From: Profundibacter sp033851955
GTDB taxonomy: Bacteria; Pseudomonadota; Alphaproteobacteria; Rhodobacterales; Rhodobacteraceae
NCBI GenBank assembly: GCA_033851955.1
Contig: JAWSVK010000020.1
Span: forward strand, 124,001 to 188,000
Direction of reading: 5' to 3'
DNA: 64,000 bases
Under the pieces are notes generated by a model. That model was not told the DNA's origin. It ran no database searches and saw nothing but the letters and a program-made list of their open reading frames with translations. Shown piece by piece: positions 17,201 to 24,257 of the stretch; the stretch's first letter is position 1; every line of letters begins with the position of its first letter. The position numbers and the translations under genes are program-made.

Positions 17201-17715
17201 ACGGATACCTGATGTACCCCAAAGTGTTCCTCGATTACATGGGGCGTCACCGCCAATACGGCCCCGTGCGTACCCTGCCAACCCGCGCGTTTTTCTATGG
17301 CATGGAAGCGGGCGAAGAGATCACCGCCGAAATTGACCCCGGCAAAACTCTGGAAATCCGCATGTTGGCGATTGGTGAAACCAATGTGGATGGCGATGTT
17401 AAGGTGTTCTTTGAACTCAACGGCCAACCCCGCAGTATCCGCGTGCCAAACCGCCTGATCAAATCGCAAACCGTTCAGCGCCCCAAGGCCGAACAAGGCA
17501 ACGCTGATCACATCGGAGCACCCATGCCGGGTGTGGTGGCCACGGTCGCAGTTACGACAGGCCAAAAGATACTCGAAGGCGACTTGCTTTTGACCATTGA
17601 AGCGATGAAAATGGAAACCGGCATCCACGCCGAACGCGACGCGATTGTTAAAGCGGTGCATGTGCAAGCGGGTGGCCAAATCGACGCCAAAGACCTGATG
17701 GTGGAATTGGAGTAA
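14275..17715 (+). CDS. pyc: Pyruvate carboxylase
   Basis: Biotin enzyme that carboxylates pyruvate to oxaloacetate with ATP and bicarbonate, refilling the TCA cycle. The 1146-residue chain has the full single-polypeptide layout: biotin carboxylase (about 1-455; GGGGRGMR ATP-grasp loop and EVNPRVQVEHTVTE), carboxyltransferase (about 530-800; LLLTDTTMRDGHQSLLATRMR with the metal-binding residues and the HFHTHDTSG block), allosteric linker, and a C-terminal biotinyl domain with EAMKMETG, where Lys1112 takes the biotin. Length matches the family. A 'GGGAACGAAAC' region with weak ribosome site precedes the ATG. Confidence 0.97.
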   Translation: MPDFQKILIANRGEIAIRIMRAANEMGKKTVAIFAEEDKLGLHRFKADEAYRIGEGMGPVAAYLSIEEIIRVAKMSGADAIHPGYGLLSENPDFVDACVAAGITFIGPKAATMRMLGDKASARQVAIEADVPVIPATDVLGDDMGLIKKQAAEVGYPLMLKASWGGGGRGMRAINNEGELEEKVLEGRREASAAFGNDEGYLEKMIIRARHVEVQILGDSQGNIYHLYERDCSVQRRNQKVVERAPAPYLSEEQRTEICELGRKICQHVGYECAGTVEFLMDMDTGTFHFIEVNPRVQVEHTVTEEVTGIDIVQAQIKIAEGKTLVEATGKADQSEVRLNGHALQCRITTEDPQNNFIPDYGRITAYRSATGMGIRLDGGTAYAGGVITRYYDSLLVKITAHAQTPTAAIARMDRALREFRVRGVSTNIAFVENLLQHETFLDNTYTTKFIDNTPDLFKFSKRRDRATKILTYLADITVNKHPETVGRPEPSAQVKIPLAPAPIGEPIKGTRNLLDEQGPQAVADWMAAQTQLLLTDTTMRDGHQSLLATRMRSIDMIRVAPAYAANMPQLFSMECWGGATFDVAYRFLQECPWQRLRDLRAKMPNVMSQMLLRASNGVGYTNYPDNVVQEFVRQAADSGVDVFRVFDSLNWVENMRVAMDAVVEANKVCEGTICYTGDILNPDRAKYDLKYYVAMGQDLKAAGAHVLGLKDMAGLLKPAAAAVLVKALKQEVGLPIHFHTHDTSGIAGATILAASEAGVDAVDVAMDAFSGGTSQACLGSVVEALRHTPRDTGIDIGHVRQISDYWEAVRAQYVAFESGLAAPASEVYLHEMPGGQFTNLKAQARSLGLEERWHEVAQTYADVNQMFGDIVKVTPSSKVVGDMALMMVSQGLTRDQVEDPEVDVSFPDSVIDMMRGNLGQPPGGFPPAFINKVLKGDKPDTSRPGAHLKPVDLEAMRSALSKELDGFKIDNEDLNGYLMYPKVFLDYMGRHRQYGPVRTLPTRAFFYGMEAGEEITAEIDPGKTLEIRMLAIGETNVDGDVKVFFELNGQPRSIRVPNRLIKSQTVQRPKAEQGNADHIGAPMPGVVATVAVTTGQKILEGDLLLTIEAMKMETGIHAERDAIVKAVHVQAGGQIDAKDLMVELE

Positions 17716-17749
17716 CCTTACACGCTCAACAGCGTCTTACAGTTTTTCA

Positions 17750-18250
17750 CTATAGGCCATCAAATAAGCGAGATACGAGTTCCTCAACACTTGGGATGAT
17801 TTCAAATTTTCCTTTGGTAAGGACCCGCAGGCCTTCGCGAGTTTTTTTAACGCCCGATGCATCGGCCTTAGTGTGCTTGGCAATCCGATTTCCTAAAGAT
17901 GGCATCCCTTGGCCATATTGAGCCCCGAACCAAAGAAATTTCGTGAACTCAAGAGTTTCAGCGTCAAAGAAAAACCAAATGACACACCCATTCGGCTTTC
18001 CCGCCAAAGCCGTATTAATATTCACTTTCGCAATTTTAGCACCTTCATAACTAGATTTCAGTTGGATATGACGCATCATCCCGCGCGCCTCACAAACAAC
18101 ATCATACCCACTGGCATCTGTGGTCGCATGTAACACCTCGAAATCATGGCAAGCCTGCCGCCACAAAACTTTCATGATTTCAGAAAGCATACAATGCTCC
18201 ATCATCTTCTCGCGAAGAGACGAATGAATAAAATGCTTGCTGTGAGGCAT
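17750..18250 (-). CDS. PD-(D/E)XK nuclease-like protein of unknown function
   Basis: A 166-residue conserved hypothetical protein. Residues around 45-70 read GYDVVCEARGMMRHIQLKSS: a G-x-D followed about 15 residues later by QLK, with an acidic residue near the start (E17 or E29), which is the spacing of the PD-(D/E)XK nuclease core. The central part is hydrophobic and strand-rich (VIWFFFD). No methylase or restriction partner is adjacent, and no family name is recognised with certainty, so nuclease activity is an inference from the motif. The start has GGGAG six bases upstream. Convergent with pyc. Confidence 0.6.
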   Translation of the reverse strand: MPHSKHFIHSSLREKMMEHCMLSEIMKVLWRQACHDFEVLHATTDASGYDVVCEARGMMRHIQLKSSYEGAKIAKVNINTALAGKPNGCVIWFFFDAETLEFTKFLWFGAQYGQGMPSLGNRIAKHTKADASGVKKTREGLRVLTKGKFEIIPSVEELVSRLFDGL

Positions 18251-18282
18251 ATAAACTCTCCCGATATAGCTCTTTTTCTTCT

Positions 18283-18308
18283 TTTCCTAAATATCTGCGC
18301 CGCAGGCA
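18283..18308 (+). repeat. Dispersed TAAATATCCGCGCCGCAGGCA repeat, copy 2
   Basis: TTTCCTAAATATCTGCGCCGCAGGCA lies upstream of the PD-(D/E)XK-like gene and before the MAPEG gene. It differs from copy 1 at two positions. Confidence 0.6.
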
Positions 18309-18385
18309 AGAGGTCACTCACATCACTTAATGCTGGCATGCTGTATCAACCATCGCCGCCAAATGCACCAATCAAACAAACCGGT

Positions 18386-18419
18386 AAAGGCAAGGCGCAA
18401 GCCTTGCCTTTTCATTTTG
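18386..18419 (+). terminator. Strong intrinsic terminator with no gene upstream
   Basis: AAAGGCAAGGC-GCAA-GCCTTGCCTTT is a perfect 11-bp hairpin with a GNRA-like tetraloop, followed by TCATTTT. It lies in the 219-bp divergent region between the nuclease-like gene and the MAPEG gene, so on the plus strand it ends no known coding transcript. A short RNA starting near 18250-18330 would be terminated here. Confidence 0.6.
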
Positions 18420-18469
18420 ACAACCTCTAACGCTTGGGCGATGTTGGCCCTCAAACAGGAGCGAACAAA

Positions 18470-18859
18470 ATGGCAATCTCAATCACCCCTCTTTATGCGG
18501 GCCTCTTAGGTCTGCTTTTCATCTTTCTCAGCTATCGCGTGATCATCGTGCGGCGTGGCCAACGCATTTCATTGGGCGACGGCGAAAGCTCTGACATGGC
18601 CTATCGCATCCGTGCTCAAGCCAACTGCGCAGAATATGTGCCAATTGGCTTGATCCTGCTGGCAATGGCCGAAATCCAGGGCGCTCCATTTTGGGTGGTG
18701 CATCTACTGGGTCTGATGTTGCTGACAGGCCGCCTGATCCATGGCTGGGCCCTGAGCCAACGCCCCCAAAACCTAAAGGGCCGCACCTACGGTATGATGC
18801 TGACATTGATGATGCTCATGCTCAGCTCGATCACCAACATCGGCCATGCACTCTTTTAG
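18470..18859 (+). CDS. MAPEG-family membrane protein
   Basis: A 129-residue integral membrane protein with four hydrophobic segments, matching the MAPEG family (membrane-associated proteins in eicosanoid and glutathione metabolism). The RIRAQANCAEYVPIGLILL block, with an asparagine and glutamate flanked by arginines, is the glutathione-binding signature region, and RLIHGWALSQ follows in the third segment. Bacterial members are presumed glutathione S-transferases or peroxidases, but the substrate is unknown. The start was put at the ATG after AGGAGCGAACAAA rather than 36 bases upstream. Confidence 0.85.
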   Translation: MAISITPLYAGLLGLLFIFLSYRVIIVRRGQRISLGDGESSDMAYRIRAQANCAEYVPIGLILLAMAEIQGAPFWVVHLLGLMLLTGRLIHGWALSQRPQNLKGRTYGMMLTLMMLMLSSITNIGHALF

Positions 18860-18890
18860 GGGCTGTGTATCAACCACGCGATTACGTCGC

Positions 18891-19481
18891 CTAACGGCGG
18901 CGTAAAAACCATTCTGCCACGATCAGATTTGGCACCCAACACATCCACGCGAGGTAAACCGAAGCCTCGGTGTAGCTGAACCCAGCCCCCATAAACCCCA
19001 GCAAATATAGCCGCAATGTAACGGCCGCAAATGTCAGCGCGAATGAACGGATCATCCAGCGCTTGTGCTCGGCAATCCGCCGCGCCCGCGCCAAACGCAC
19101 CGCGTTGAACGTGACACCAATCCAAAAGATCGCCAACAAAGCGAACCCGACGCCCGCCACAGGCCCACCCGCAACGCCCAGCGCAACAACGAACCCGGCC
19201 ACGCCAGCAATCAAAATTGAGACAGCATAGCTGCGGCCAATCCAGCGATGAACCACTGGATATTTTGCGCGAAACCCCGCGAAAAACTGAACGGCCCCCA
19301 GCGCCAGCGCCGCAGAGGCCCCCCAGATATGCAGCACAAAGGCCCACCAACGCTGATCCACATGCCCCGACATTTCGCCAAAAGAAAGTCGCAGACCCAG
19401 TGGGATGACCCTAAAGGTCGCTAGCGCCACAAGGACACTAAACCCAGCCATAATCCAGATTGGCAATTGAGATTTAGACAT
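18891..19481 (-). CDS. DUF2306-type membrane protein
   Basis: A 196-residue inner-membrane protein with about six hydrophobic helices. HIWGASAALALGAVQF and FRAKYPVVHRWIGRSY, and later AEHKRWMIRSFALTFAAVTLRLYL, carry the paired histidines and arginines typical of DUF2306 proteins, which may bind haem or quinone although no function is proven. A second ATG 15 bases upstream is possible. It is divergent from the tetR gene, and twin palindromes lie between them, so it is probably the repressed target of that regulator. Confidence 0.75.
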   Translation of the reverse strand: MSKSQLPIWIMAGFSVLVALATFRVIPLGLRLSFGEMSGHVDQRWWAFVLHIWGASAALALGAVQFFAGFRAKYPVVHRWIGRSYAVSILIAGVAGFVVALGVAGGPVAGVGFALLAIFWIGVTFNAVRLARARRIAEHKRWMIRSFALTFAAVTLRLYLLGFMGAGFSYTEASVYLAWMCWVPNLIVAEWFLRRR

Positions 19482-19500
19482 AACGGCTCCATTCATGATT

Positions 19501-19549
19501 TTGACACTGTCAAGTTTTCATAATTACGATTAGAAGTTGACACTGTCAA
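19501..19549. promoter_or_regulatory. Divergent promoters with two identical palindromic operators
   Basis: The 13-bp palindrome TTGACACTGTCAA occurs at 19501-19513 and 19537-19549, 36 bp apart. Each contains a TTGACA -35 box. Rightward, TTGACA at 19501 is followed after 18 bp by TACGAT; leftward, TTGACA at 19549-19544 is followed after 17 bp by TAATTA. A repressor bound at the palindromes would block both promoters. Binding by the adjacent TetR protein is inferred. Confidence 0.75.
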
Positions 19550-19570
19550 GATGAATGTTACCCTACCCAA

Positions 19571-20185
19571 ATGACCGACAAACAACGTCCCCACCACCAC
19601 GGCAATCTGCGCGAAGCCCTGATCACCGCTGGACTTGATCTAATGGAAGAAGGCGGACCAGACGCCCTGACATTGCGCAAATGTGCCAAACGCGCTGGCG
19701 TGTCCCACGCCGCACCAGCCCATCATTTCAACGGCCTCATCAGCCTACAGGCCGCAATCATTGCCCGTGGTCATCAAAAATTTGCAGACTCAATGCACCA
19801 CGCCGCCCAACAGGCCGCCCCCTGCCCACAGGCCCAGTTGAACGCGATTTGCGCAGGCTATATCGACTTTGCCCGCAACCACAGCGCCGTTTTCAAATTT
19901 ATGTTCCTGCCCCATGATGTCGCCATGGATTCCCTCGATGCCACCACCCAACAAGAGCTGATCCGCGACTCGCAGGCCTCCTACCAAATCCTGCGCAACG
20001 CCTGCACCCCGTTTGAACACAACGACTCCGTTGGGGTCAGCACCGAAATCATGGTCTGGTCGCTGGTGCATGGTTACGCAATGCTGTTTTCCAGCCCCGA
20101 CAAAACCGAGACCCCGTCAGGGCCGATCCCAGAATTCAGCCAAATCCTGCCAAAACTAAAATTGAAAACCGAACCCGCCCCATAG
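19571..20185 (+). CDS. TetR/AcrR-family transcriptional regulator
   Basis: A 204-residue TetR-type repressor. The N-terminal HTH covers about residues 12-58 (LREALITAGLDLMEEGG, then LRKCAKRAGVSHAAPAHHF as the recognition region); the rest is the variable helical ligand-binding domain. It is divergent from the DUF2306 gene with two identical operator palindromes in the shared promoter, one of which overlaps its own -35 box, pointing to autoregulation. The ligand is unknown. Confidence 0.92.
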   Translation: MTDKQRPHHHGNLREALITAGLDLMEEGGPDALTLRKCAKRAGVSHAAPAHHFNGLISLQAAIIARGHQKFADSMHHAAQQAAPCPQAQLNAICAGYIDFARNHSAVFKFMFLPHDVAMDSLDATTQQELIRDSQASYQILRNACTPFEHNDSVGVSTEIMVWSLVHGYAMLFSSPDKTETPSGPIPEFSQILPKLKLKTEPAP

Positions 20186-20267
20186 GCCAAACTATTTTGC
20201 AATTGGCCGCATTTTACCCTTGCGGCCCGTCAAACCGTCGCTATATATCGCCAGACCATTTGGTTAA

Positions 20268-20342
20268 GCGGGCGTAGCTCAGGGGTAGAGCATAACCTTG
20301 CCAAGGTTAGGGTCGAGAGTTCGAATCTCTTCGCCCGCTCCA
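20268..20342 (+). tRNA. tRNA-Gly (GCC)
   Basis: A complete 75-nt cloverleaf. Acceptor GCGGGCG pairs with CGCCCGC at 20332-20338; the D-arm is AGCTCAGGGGTAGAGC; the anticodon loop TTGCCAA sits on an AACC/GGTT stem with anticodon GCC; the T-arm is GAGAGTTCGAATCTCT; the discriminator T is followed by an encoded CCA. Confidence 0.97.
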
Positions 20343-20373
20343 AATGGCCCAACGCTCTAGGTTGGTTACGATA

Positions 20374-20404
20374 GGGTCGCCCACCGGCGACCCTTTGTCG
20401 TTTT
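20374..20404 (+). terminator. Intrinsic terminator after tRNA-Gly
   Basis: GGGTCGCC and GGCGACCC (20374-20381 and 20386-20393) form a perfect 8-bp stem with a four-base loop, followed by TTTGTCGTTTT. It ends the tRNA transcript. The following 260 bases up to 20663 hold no gene I can support. Confidence 0.7.
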
Positions 20405-20663
20405 ACGCCTGTCGCTTTGGTTTGCCGCTTCAGGGATCGCCAAATACAGCGCTAAACTATTTCGGCGTCCCCAGCCTTCTCTGCTTTCAGCCATACAGCC
20501 CTTGACCGGAGAAGAAGCAAATCGAAACACTTGGCTAGAACATTTTAGCAACACTAACCACGGCTATGTTTTGTTACTGTTGTGGGAATCAACCACCCAG
20601 CCTACTGAGCGCATCATCGGACATTTAGTCCCATTCGCAATGCGAGCCAAAGGAGGGCAACAC

Positions 20664-20708
20664 ATGAACAGTCAGATCGTTACCCTCAACGGGCACATCA
20701 CCGCCTAA
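20664..20708 (+). CDS. Possible 14-residue leader ORF before rtcB
   Basis: MNSQIVTLNGHITA is preceded by AGGAGG at 20651-20656, seven bases before the ATG, a better ribosome site than that of rtcB itself. A hairpin (TACGGGCC/GGCCGTA, 20736-20754) lies between it and rtcB. It may be a leader peptide, or the decayed start of a lost gene. Nothing about its sequence suggests a function. Confidence 0.3.
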   Translation: MNSQIVTLNGHITA

Positions 20709-20785
20709 GTCAGCTTTGCTGATCAGGTGTGATTCTACGGGCCGTTTGGCCGTACAAAACATTACGAACATGGGACCATATTCAC

Positions 20786-21910
20786 ATGGGCAATCCAGAT
20801 ATGGATGACCGCTTACCTGCAATGCAGGCAAGCGCGATCATCAAGCAATTCTACACGACGAACGCATGGGTCGACACCCGCGCGCAAGATCAACTTCAAC
20901 ATGTCGCCACCTGGCAAGGCGTCACAAAAATCGCTGCATTCCCTGATTTACACCCAGGTAAATATGGCCCTGTGGGCTGTGCTGTCCTAGCGGATCGCAT
21001 TTACCCGCAACTGATTGGCAACGATATCGGCTGTGGCATGAGCCTGTTTCAGCTGGATTTGCCTTTGCGCAAATTCAAAGTGGAAAAAGCGGTAAGGCGT
21101 ATGCGCGCACTTGGCGAACCCGTCGACTATGAACAGGCCGACAGGCTTGAGGCGATCAACCTAAGCGGCGATCTTTTCCCGAATGCGCTGGGAACCATCG
21201 GCGGTGGGAACCACTTTTGCGAGGTCCAAACCTTGATCGAACCCTTGGACGGGTGCGATTTGGACACTCAGGCCCTCTATTTATTGGTCCATTCAGGATC
21301 ACGAGGGCTAGGAGAAGCCACGCTTGGTGCACTCCCGTCGGGTGCCTTTCAGGGGCTGCTGACAGATCACGCCGATGCCTATATCAAAGGCCACAATCAG
21401 GCCGTTGCATGGGCAAAGTTAAACCGCCAAATCATCGCAGAGCGAGCTGCGGATGCCTTAAGGGGGGAACTTCGTCTCATAACGGATGCACCGCACAACA
21501 TATTGATGGCAACAGACGCAGGTTGGTTGCACCGCAAAGGTGCTGCTGTTGCCAAGGCATTGGTTCCGGTTGCGGGGTCGCGGGCCACCTCCAGCTATCT
21601 TGTGACACCCCTTGACCCAGAGGATGCGCTGCACTCCTTGGCGCATGGTGCTGGTCGGCGCTATGATCGGTCCTCCATGCATGGTCGGGTCCGTGGCAAA
21701 CGATCGGATATTGAGGCCATGCAACGCACCCCGTTTGGCGGCCGTATTATCTGCGAAGATCGCAACCTCATGATCGAGGAAGCACCGCATGCCTACAAAT
21801 CCGCAGGTGATGTCGTGGCAGACCTTGAGGCAACAGGCGTGGCCACTAAAGTAGCAAAATTGAACCCCCTCCTGACATTCAAAAAGGCCCGTAAGGAGGC
21901 AAAAAGATGA
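20786..21910 (+). CDS. RNA ligase of the RtcB family (RtcB2-type), partner of PrfH
   Basis: GTP- and Mn-dependent RNA ligase that joins 2',3'-cyclic phosphate or 3'-phosphate ends to 5'-OH ends. The 374-residue protein has FPDLHPGKYGPVGCA, NDIGCGMSLF with the metal-binding Cys83, GGGNHFCEVQ, VHSGSRGLGE, and SSMHGRVRGKRSD in which His299 is the expected guanylation site. It is shorter than tRNA-repair RtcB (about 400 residues or more) and overlaps prfH by ATGA; this RtcB2-PrfH pairing is reported to rescue ribosomes nicked in the 16S rRNA decoding centre. A GTG at 20729 is an alternative start. No rtcA or rtcR is nearby. Confidence 0.9.
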   Translation: MGNPDMDDRLPAMQASAIIKQFYTTNAWVDTRAQDQLQHVATWQGVTKIAAFPDLHPGKYGPVGCAVLADRIYPQLIGNDIGCGMSLFQLDLPLRKFKVEKAVRRMRALGEPVDYEQADRLEAINLSGDLFPNALGTIGGGNHFCEVQTLIEPLDGCDLDTQALYLLVHSGSRGLGEATLGALPSGAFQGLLTDHADAYIKGHNQAVAWAKLNRQIIAERAADALRGELRLITDAPHNILMATDAGWLHRKGAAVAKALVPVAGSRATSSYLVTPLDPEDALHSLAHGAGRRYDRSSMHGRVRGKRSDIEAMQRTPFGGRIICEDRNLMIEEAPHAYKSAGDVVADLEATGVATKVAKLNPLLTFKKARKEAKR

Positions 21911-22551
21911 GCGCATCAACACAAGTCTCACTGCTTGTAACCGCAGGTGATGGCCCCTCAGAATGCCACCAGGCAGTCGGCATGATACTGGACCGGATGA
22001 CAGAGGAGGCAATTTTTTACGGCGTGGCGCTGGCAGTCCACCGAACACCCGCCCCACATGGCCCCAAGTCAGCGGTCGTCGTTGTCCACGGCGAAATGCG
22101 CCACGCCTTTGCCAAAGCGTGGCACGGTACAATCCAATGGAAGATGAAAAGCGTGATGCGACGTCACCACAAGCGCAGCAACTGGTTTGTTGGCGTCTTC
22201 GCCTTGGCCCCGGCCCCTCAATCGTTGAGTGTCATCAGCCTAAATGACGTTGTTTTTTCTACACTTCGGGCTGGCGGCCCGGGCGGGCAGCATCAAAACA
22301 CAACCGACAGTGCTGTTCGCGCTGTCCACAAACCCACGGGGCTAACGGTGGTTGCCCGTGATGCCAGATCACAGCATCGCAACAAAGTCTTGGCACTGGA
22401 ACGGTTGCAAAGCTTGGCAGATGCCCAAATGGCAGCGGATCAAGAGCAACGTAAAAGCAGCCAAAACCAACTTCATCACGCTCTGGAGCGAGGCAACCCG
22501 CTGCGCAGGTTCAGTGGCACAGCCTTTAAAGAGGAGAACAAAGCGCAATAG
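21907..22551 (+). CDS. prfH: Peptide chain release factor homologue PrfH
   Basis: A 214-residue class I release-factor relative. RAGGPGGQHQNTTDSAVRAVH carries the catalytic GGQ at residues 126-128, and the downstream RSQHRNKVLALERL block is the RF superfamily helix. It lacks the stop-codon-recognition domain of RF1/RF2; its N-terminal 105 residues are family-specific. With the coupled RtcB it is expected to hydrolyse peptidyl-tRNA from ribosomes damaged in the decoding centre so that the RNA can be religated. The gene appears full-length here. The ATG overlaps the rtcB stop. Confidence 0.92.
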   Translation: MSASTQVSLLVTAGDGPSECHQAVGMILDRMTEEAIFYGVALAVHRTPAPHGPKSAVVVVHGEMRHAFAKAWHGTIQWKMKSVMRRHHKRSNWFVGVFALAPAPQSLSVISLNDVVFSTLRAGGPGGQHQNTTDSAVRAVHKPTGLTVVARDARSQHRNKVLALERLQSLADAQMAADQEQRKSSQNQLHHALERGNPLRRFSGTAFKEENKAQ

Positions 22552-22646
22552 AGATTGCTAAGCACCTATGCCCACACCCCTAGCATACCTATGGCTGGGG
22601 GGGGCATAGGCTTATGTGCTCCAACACCCGCGCCCAGTTGGCCGGC

Positions 22647-22886
22647 CTAAAACGCTTTGAACGTCAGCGTGGTCAGGGACCGTTTGATGCCCTTAATGTC
22701 CAACAATTGATCGCTGATAAATTTGCCAACGTCCTGATCCTCGGGGATATACAGCTTCATCATCAAATCATAATCGCCAGATGTGGAATACAGCTCCGAA
22801 TGGATTTCCCGCGCGATAATTTCCTTGGCGACCTTATAGGTTTTACCAGGGCGGCAGCGCAGTTGAACGAATACACAAGTGGACAT
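22647..22886 (-). CDS. Stand-alone Lrp/AsnC ligand-binding (RAM) domain protein
   Basis: A 79-residue protein that is only the RAM domain of Lrp-type regulators: a beta-alpha-beta fold starting CVFVQLRCRPGKTY, with the effector-site region ELYSTSGDYDLMMKLYI, and ending IKRSLTTLTFKAF. There is no DNA-binding helix-turn-helix. Such proteins may bind amino acids or form mixed oligomers with full-length Lrp proteins. GGAGATCGCC precedes the chosen ATG; the frame is open for 42 codons upstream but those lack a ribosome site. It is divergent from hisB. Confidence 0.85.
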   Translation of the reverse strand: MSTCVFVQLRCRPGKTYKVAKEIIAREIHSELYSTSGDYDLMMKLYIPEDQDVGKFISDQLLDIKGIKRSLTTLTFKAF

Positions 22887-23029
22887 GGCGATCTCCGAGT
22901 TCATTAGGTGGCGCAAACTTGGCACGAAAACCGCACCTGCCACAAGAACCATCACACATCGCTTGGATTTATCCCCCACCCCGCCTATAGAGACGCAGAC
23001 ACCTATGGGCACAAATGGCGGAGACGATC

Positions 23030-23617
23030 ATGCGCACAGCGAAAATCACGCGAAAAACCGCAGAGACGGACATTTCGGTTGAACTCAATCTGGATGGCAG
23101 CGGCGTTTACGACAACCAAACCGGCGTCGGGTTCTTTGACCACATGTTGGATCAATTGTCGCGCCACTCGTTGGTGGATATGACCGTGCGCGCCACGGGT
23201 GATTTGCACATTGATGACCACCACACAGTTGAAGACGTGGGCATTGCAATTGGTCAAGCATTGGTTGCGGCTGTGGGCGACAAAAAGGGCATCAACCGCT
23301 ATGGCGAATGCCACTTGCCAATGGACGACGCCCAAGTGCGTTGCGCGCTGGACCTGTCTGCGCGCCCGTTTTTGGTATGGAATGTCGACATGCCGACCGC
23401 CAAGATCGGCAGCTTTGACACCGAATTGGTGCGCGAGTTCTTTCAGGCCTTGGCGACACACGGCGGCATAACCCTGCACATTGACCAAATCCACGGCTTT
23501 AACAGCCACCACATCGCCGAAGCCGCGTTCAAGGCCGTCGCACGTGCGTTGCGCATCGCGCTGGAAACGGACCCGCGGAAATCGGATGCTATTCCATCGA
23601 CTAAGGGAAAACTCTAA
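23030..23617 (+). CDS. hisB: Imidazoleglycerol-phosphate dehydratase HisB
   Basis: Dehydrates imidazoleglycerol phosphate to imidazoleacetol phosphate in histidine synthesis. The 195-residue monofunctional enzyme has the two duplicated Mn-binding His-rich motifs: FDHMLDQLSRHS with DDHHTVEDVGI in the first half, and HGFNSHHIAEAAFKAVARAL in the second. It lacks the phosphatase domain of the E. coli fusion. The start opening MRTAKITRKT is preferred over the ATG 15 bases upstream. The hisH GTG follows its stop immediately. Confidence 0.96.
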   Translation: MRTAKITRKTAETDISVELNLDGSGVYDNQTGVGFFDHMLDQLSRHSLVDMTVRATGDLHIDDHHTVEDVGIAIGQALVAAVGDKKGINRYGECHLPMDDAQVRCALDLSARPFLVWNVDMPTAKIGSFDTELVREFFQALATHGGITLHIDQIHGFNSHHIAEAAFKAVARALRIALETDPRKSDAIPSTKGKL

Positions 23618-24256
23618 GTGCTGACAGTCCTGATTGACTACGAAAGTGGCAACCTGCACTCGGCTGAAAAAGCCTTTCAACGGATGGCGGTTGAGGCCAA
23701 CGCAGGCGAGGTGATCGTCACCTCAAACCCTGACGACGTGCTGCGGGCCGACCGTATCGTGTTGCCGGGCGACGGCGCTTTTCCGGCCTGTAAAACCGCG
23801 TTGTTTGACCACTCCGGCCTGTTTGAAGCCACCCGCGAAATGGTGATCGACAAGGCACGGCCCTTTTTGGGCATCTGTGTGGGCATGCAGATGATGGCCA
23901 CGTGGGGGCGCGAGTATCAGGACACCGAAGGCTTTGATTGGATCGGCGGCGAAATCGTCAAAATCACGCCCGAGAACAAGGCCCTAAAGGTCCCGCATAT
24001 GGGTTGGAACGATCTGGTAATCGACTGCCCGCACAAGGTGCTGGACGGCGTGACGACAGGCGATCACGCCTATTTCGTGCACAGCTACAAATTTGAAGTC
24101 GCCGACCAAGCGCATCGCTTGGCGCATGTGGAATACGGCGGCGATATCACCGCCATCATCGGCCGCGACAACATGCTGGGAATGCAGTTCCACCCAGAAA
24201 AAAGCCAGAGCGCAGGGCTCCGGCTGATCTCGAATTTTCTTACGTGGACGCCTTAG
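23618..24256 (+). CDS. hisH: Imidazole glycerol phosphate synthase subunit HisH
   Basis: Glutaminase subunit of IGP synthase: it hydrolyses glutamine and channels ammonia to HisF. The 212-residue protein has the class I amidotransferase triad, Cys87 in GICVGMQMM, and His192-x-Glu194 in FHPEKSQ, plus the oxyanion PGDGAFPAC strand. It starts at GTG directly after the hisB stop (zero spacing), so it depends on hisB translation. Its partner hisF lies 3.5 kb downstream, separated by hisA and several unrelated small genes. Confidence 0.96.
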   Translation: MLTVLIDYESGNLHSAEKAFQRMAVEANAGEVIVTSNPDDVLRADRIVLPGDGAFPACKTALFDHSGLFEATREMVIDKARPFLGICVGMQMMATWGREYQDTEGFDWIGGEIVKITPENKALKVPHMGWNDLVIDCPHKVLDGVTTGDHAYFVHSYKFEVADQAHRLAHVEYGGDITAIIGRDNMLGMQFHPEKSQSAGLRLISNFLTWTP

Positions 24257-24257
24257 C

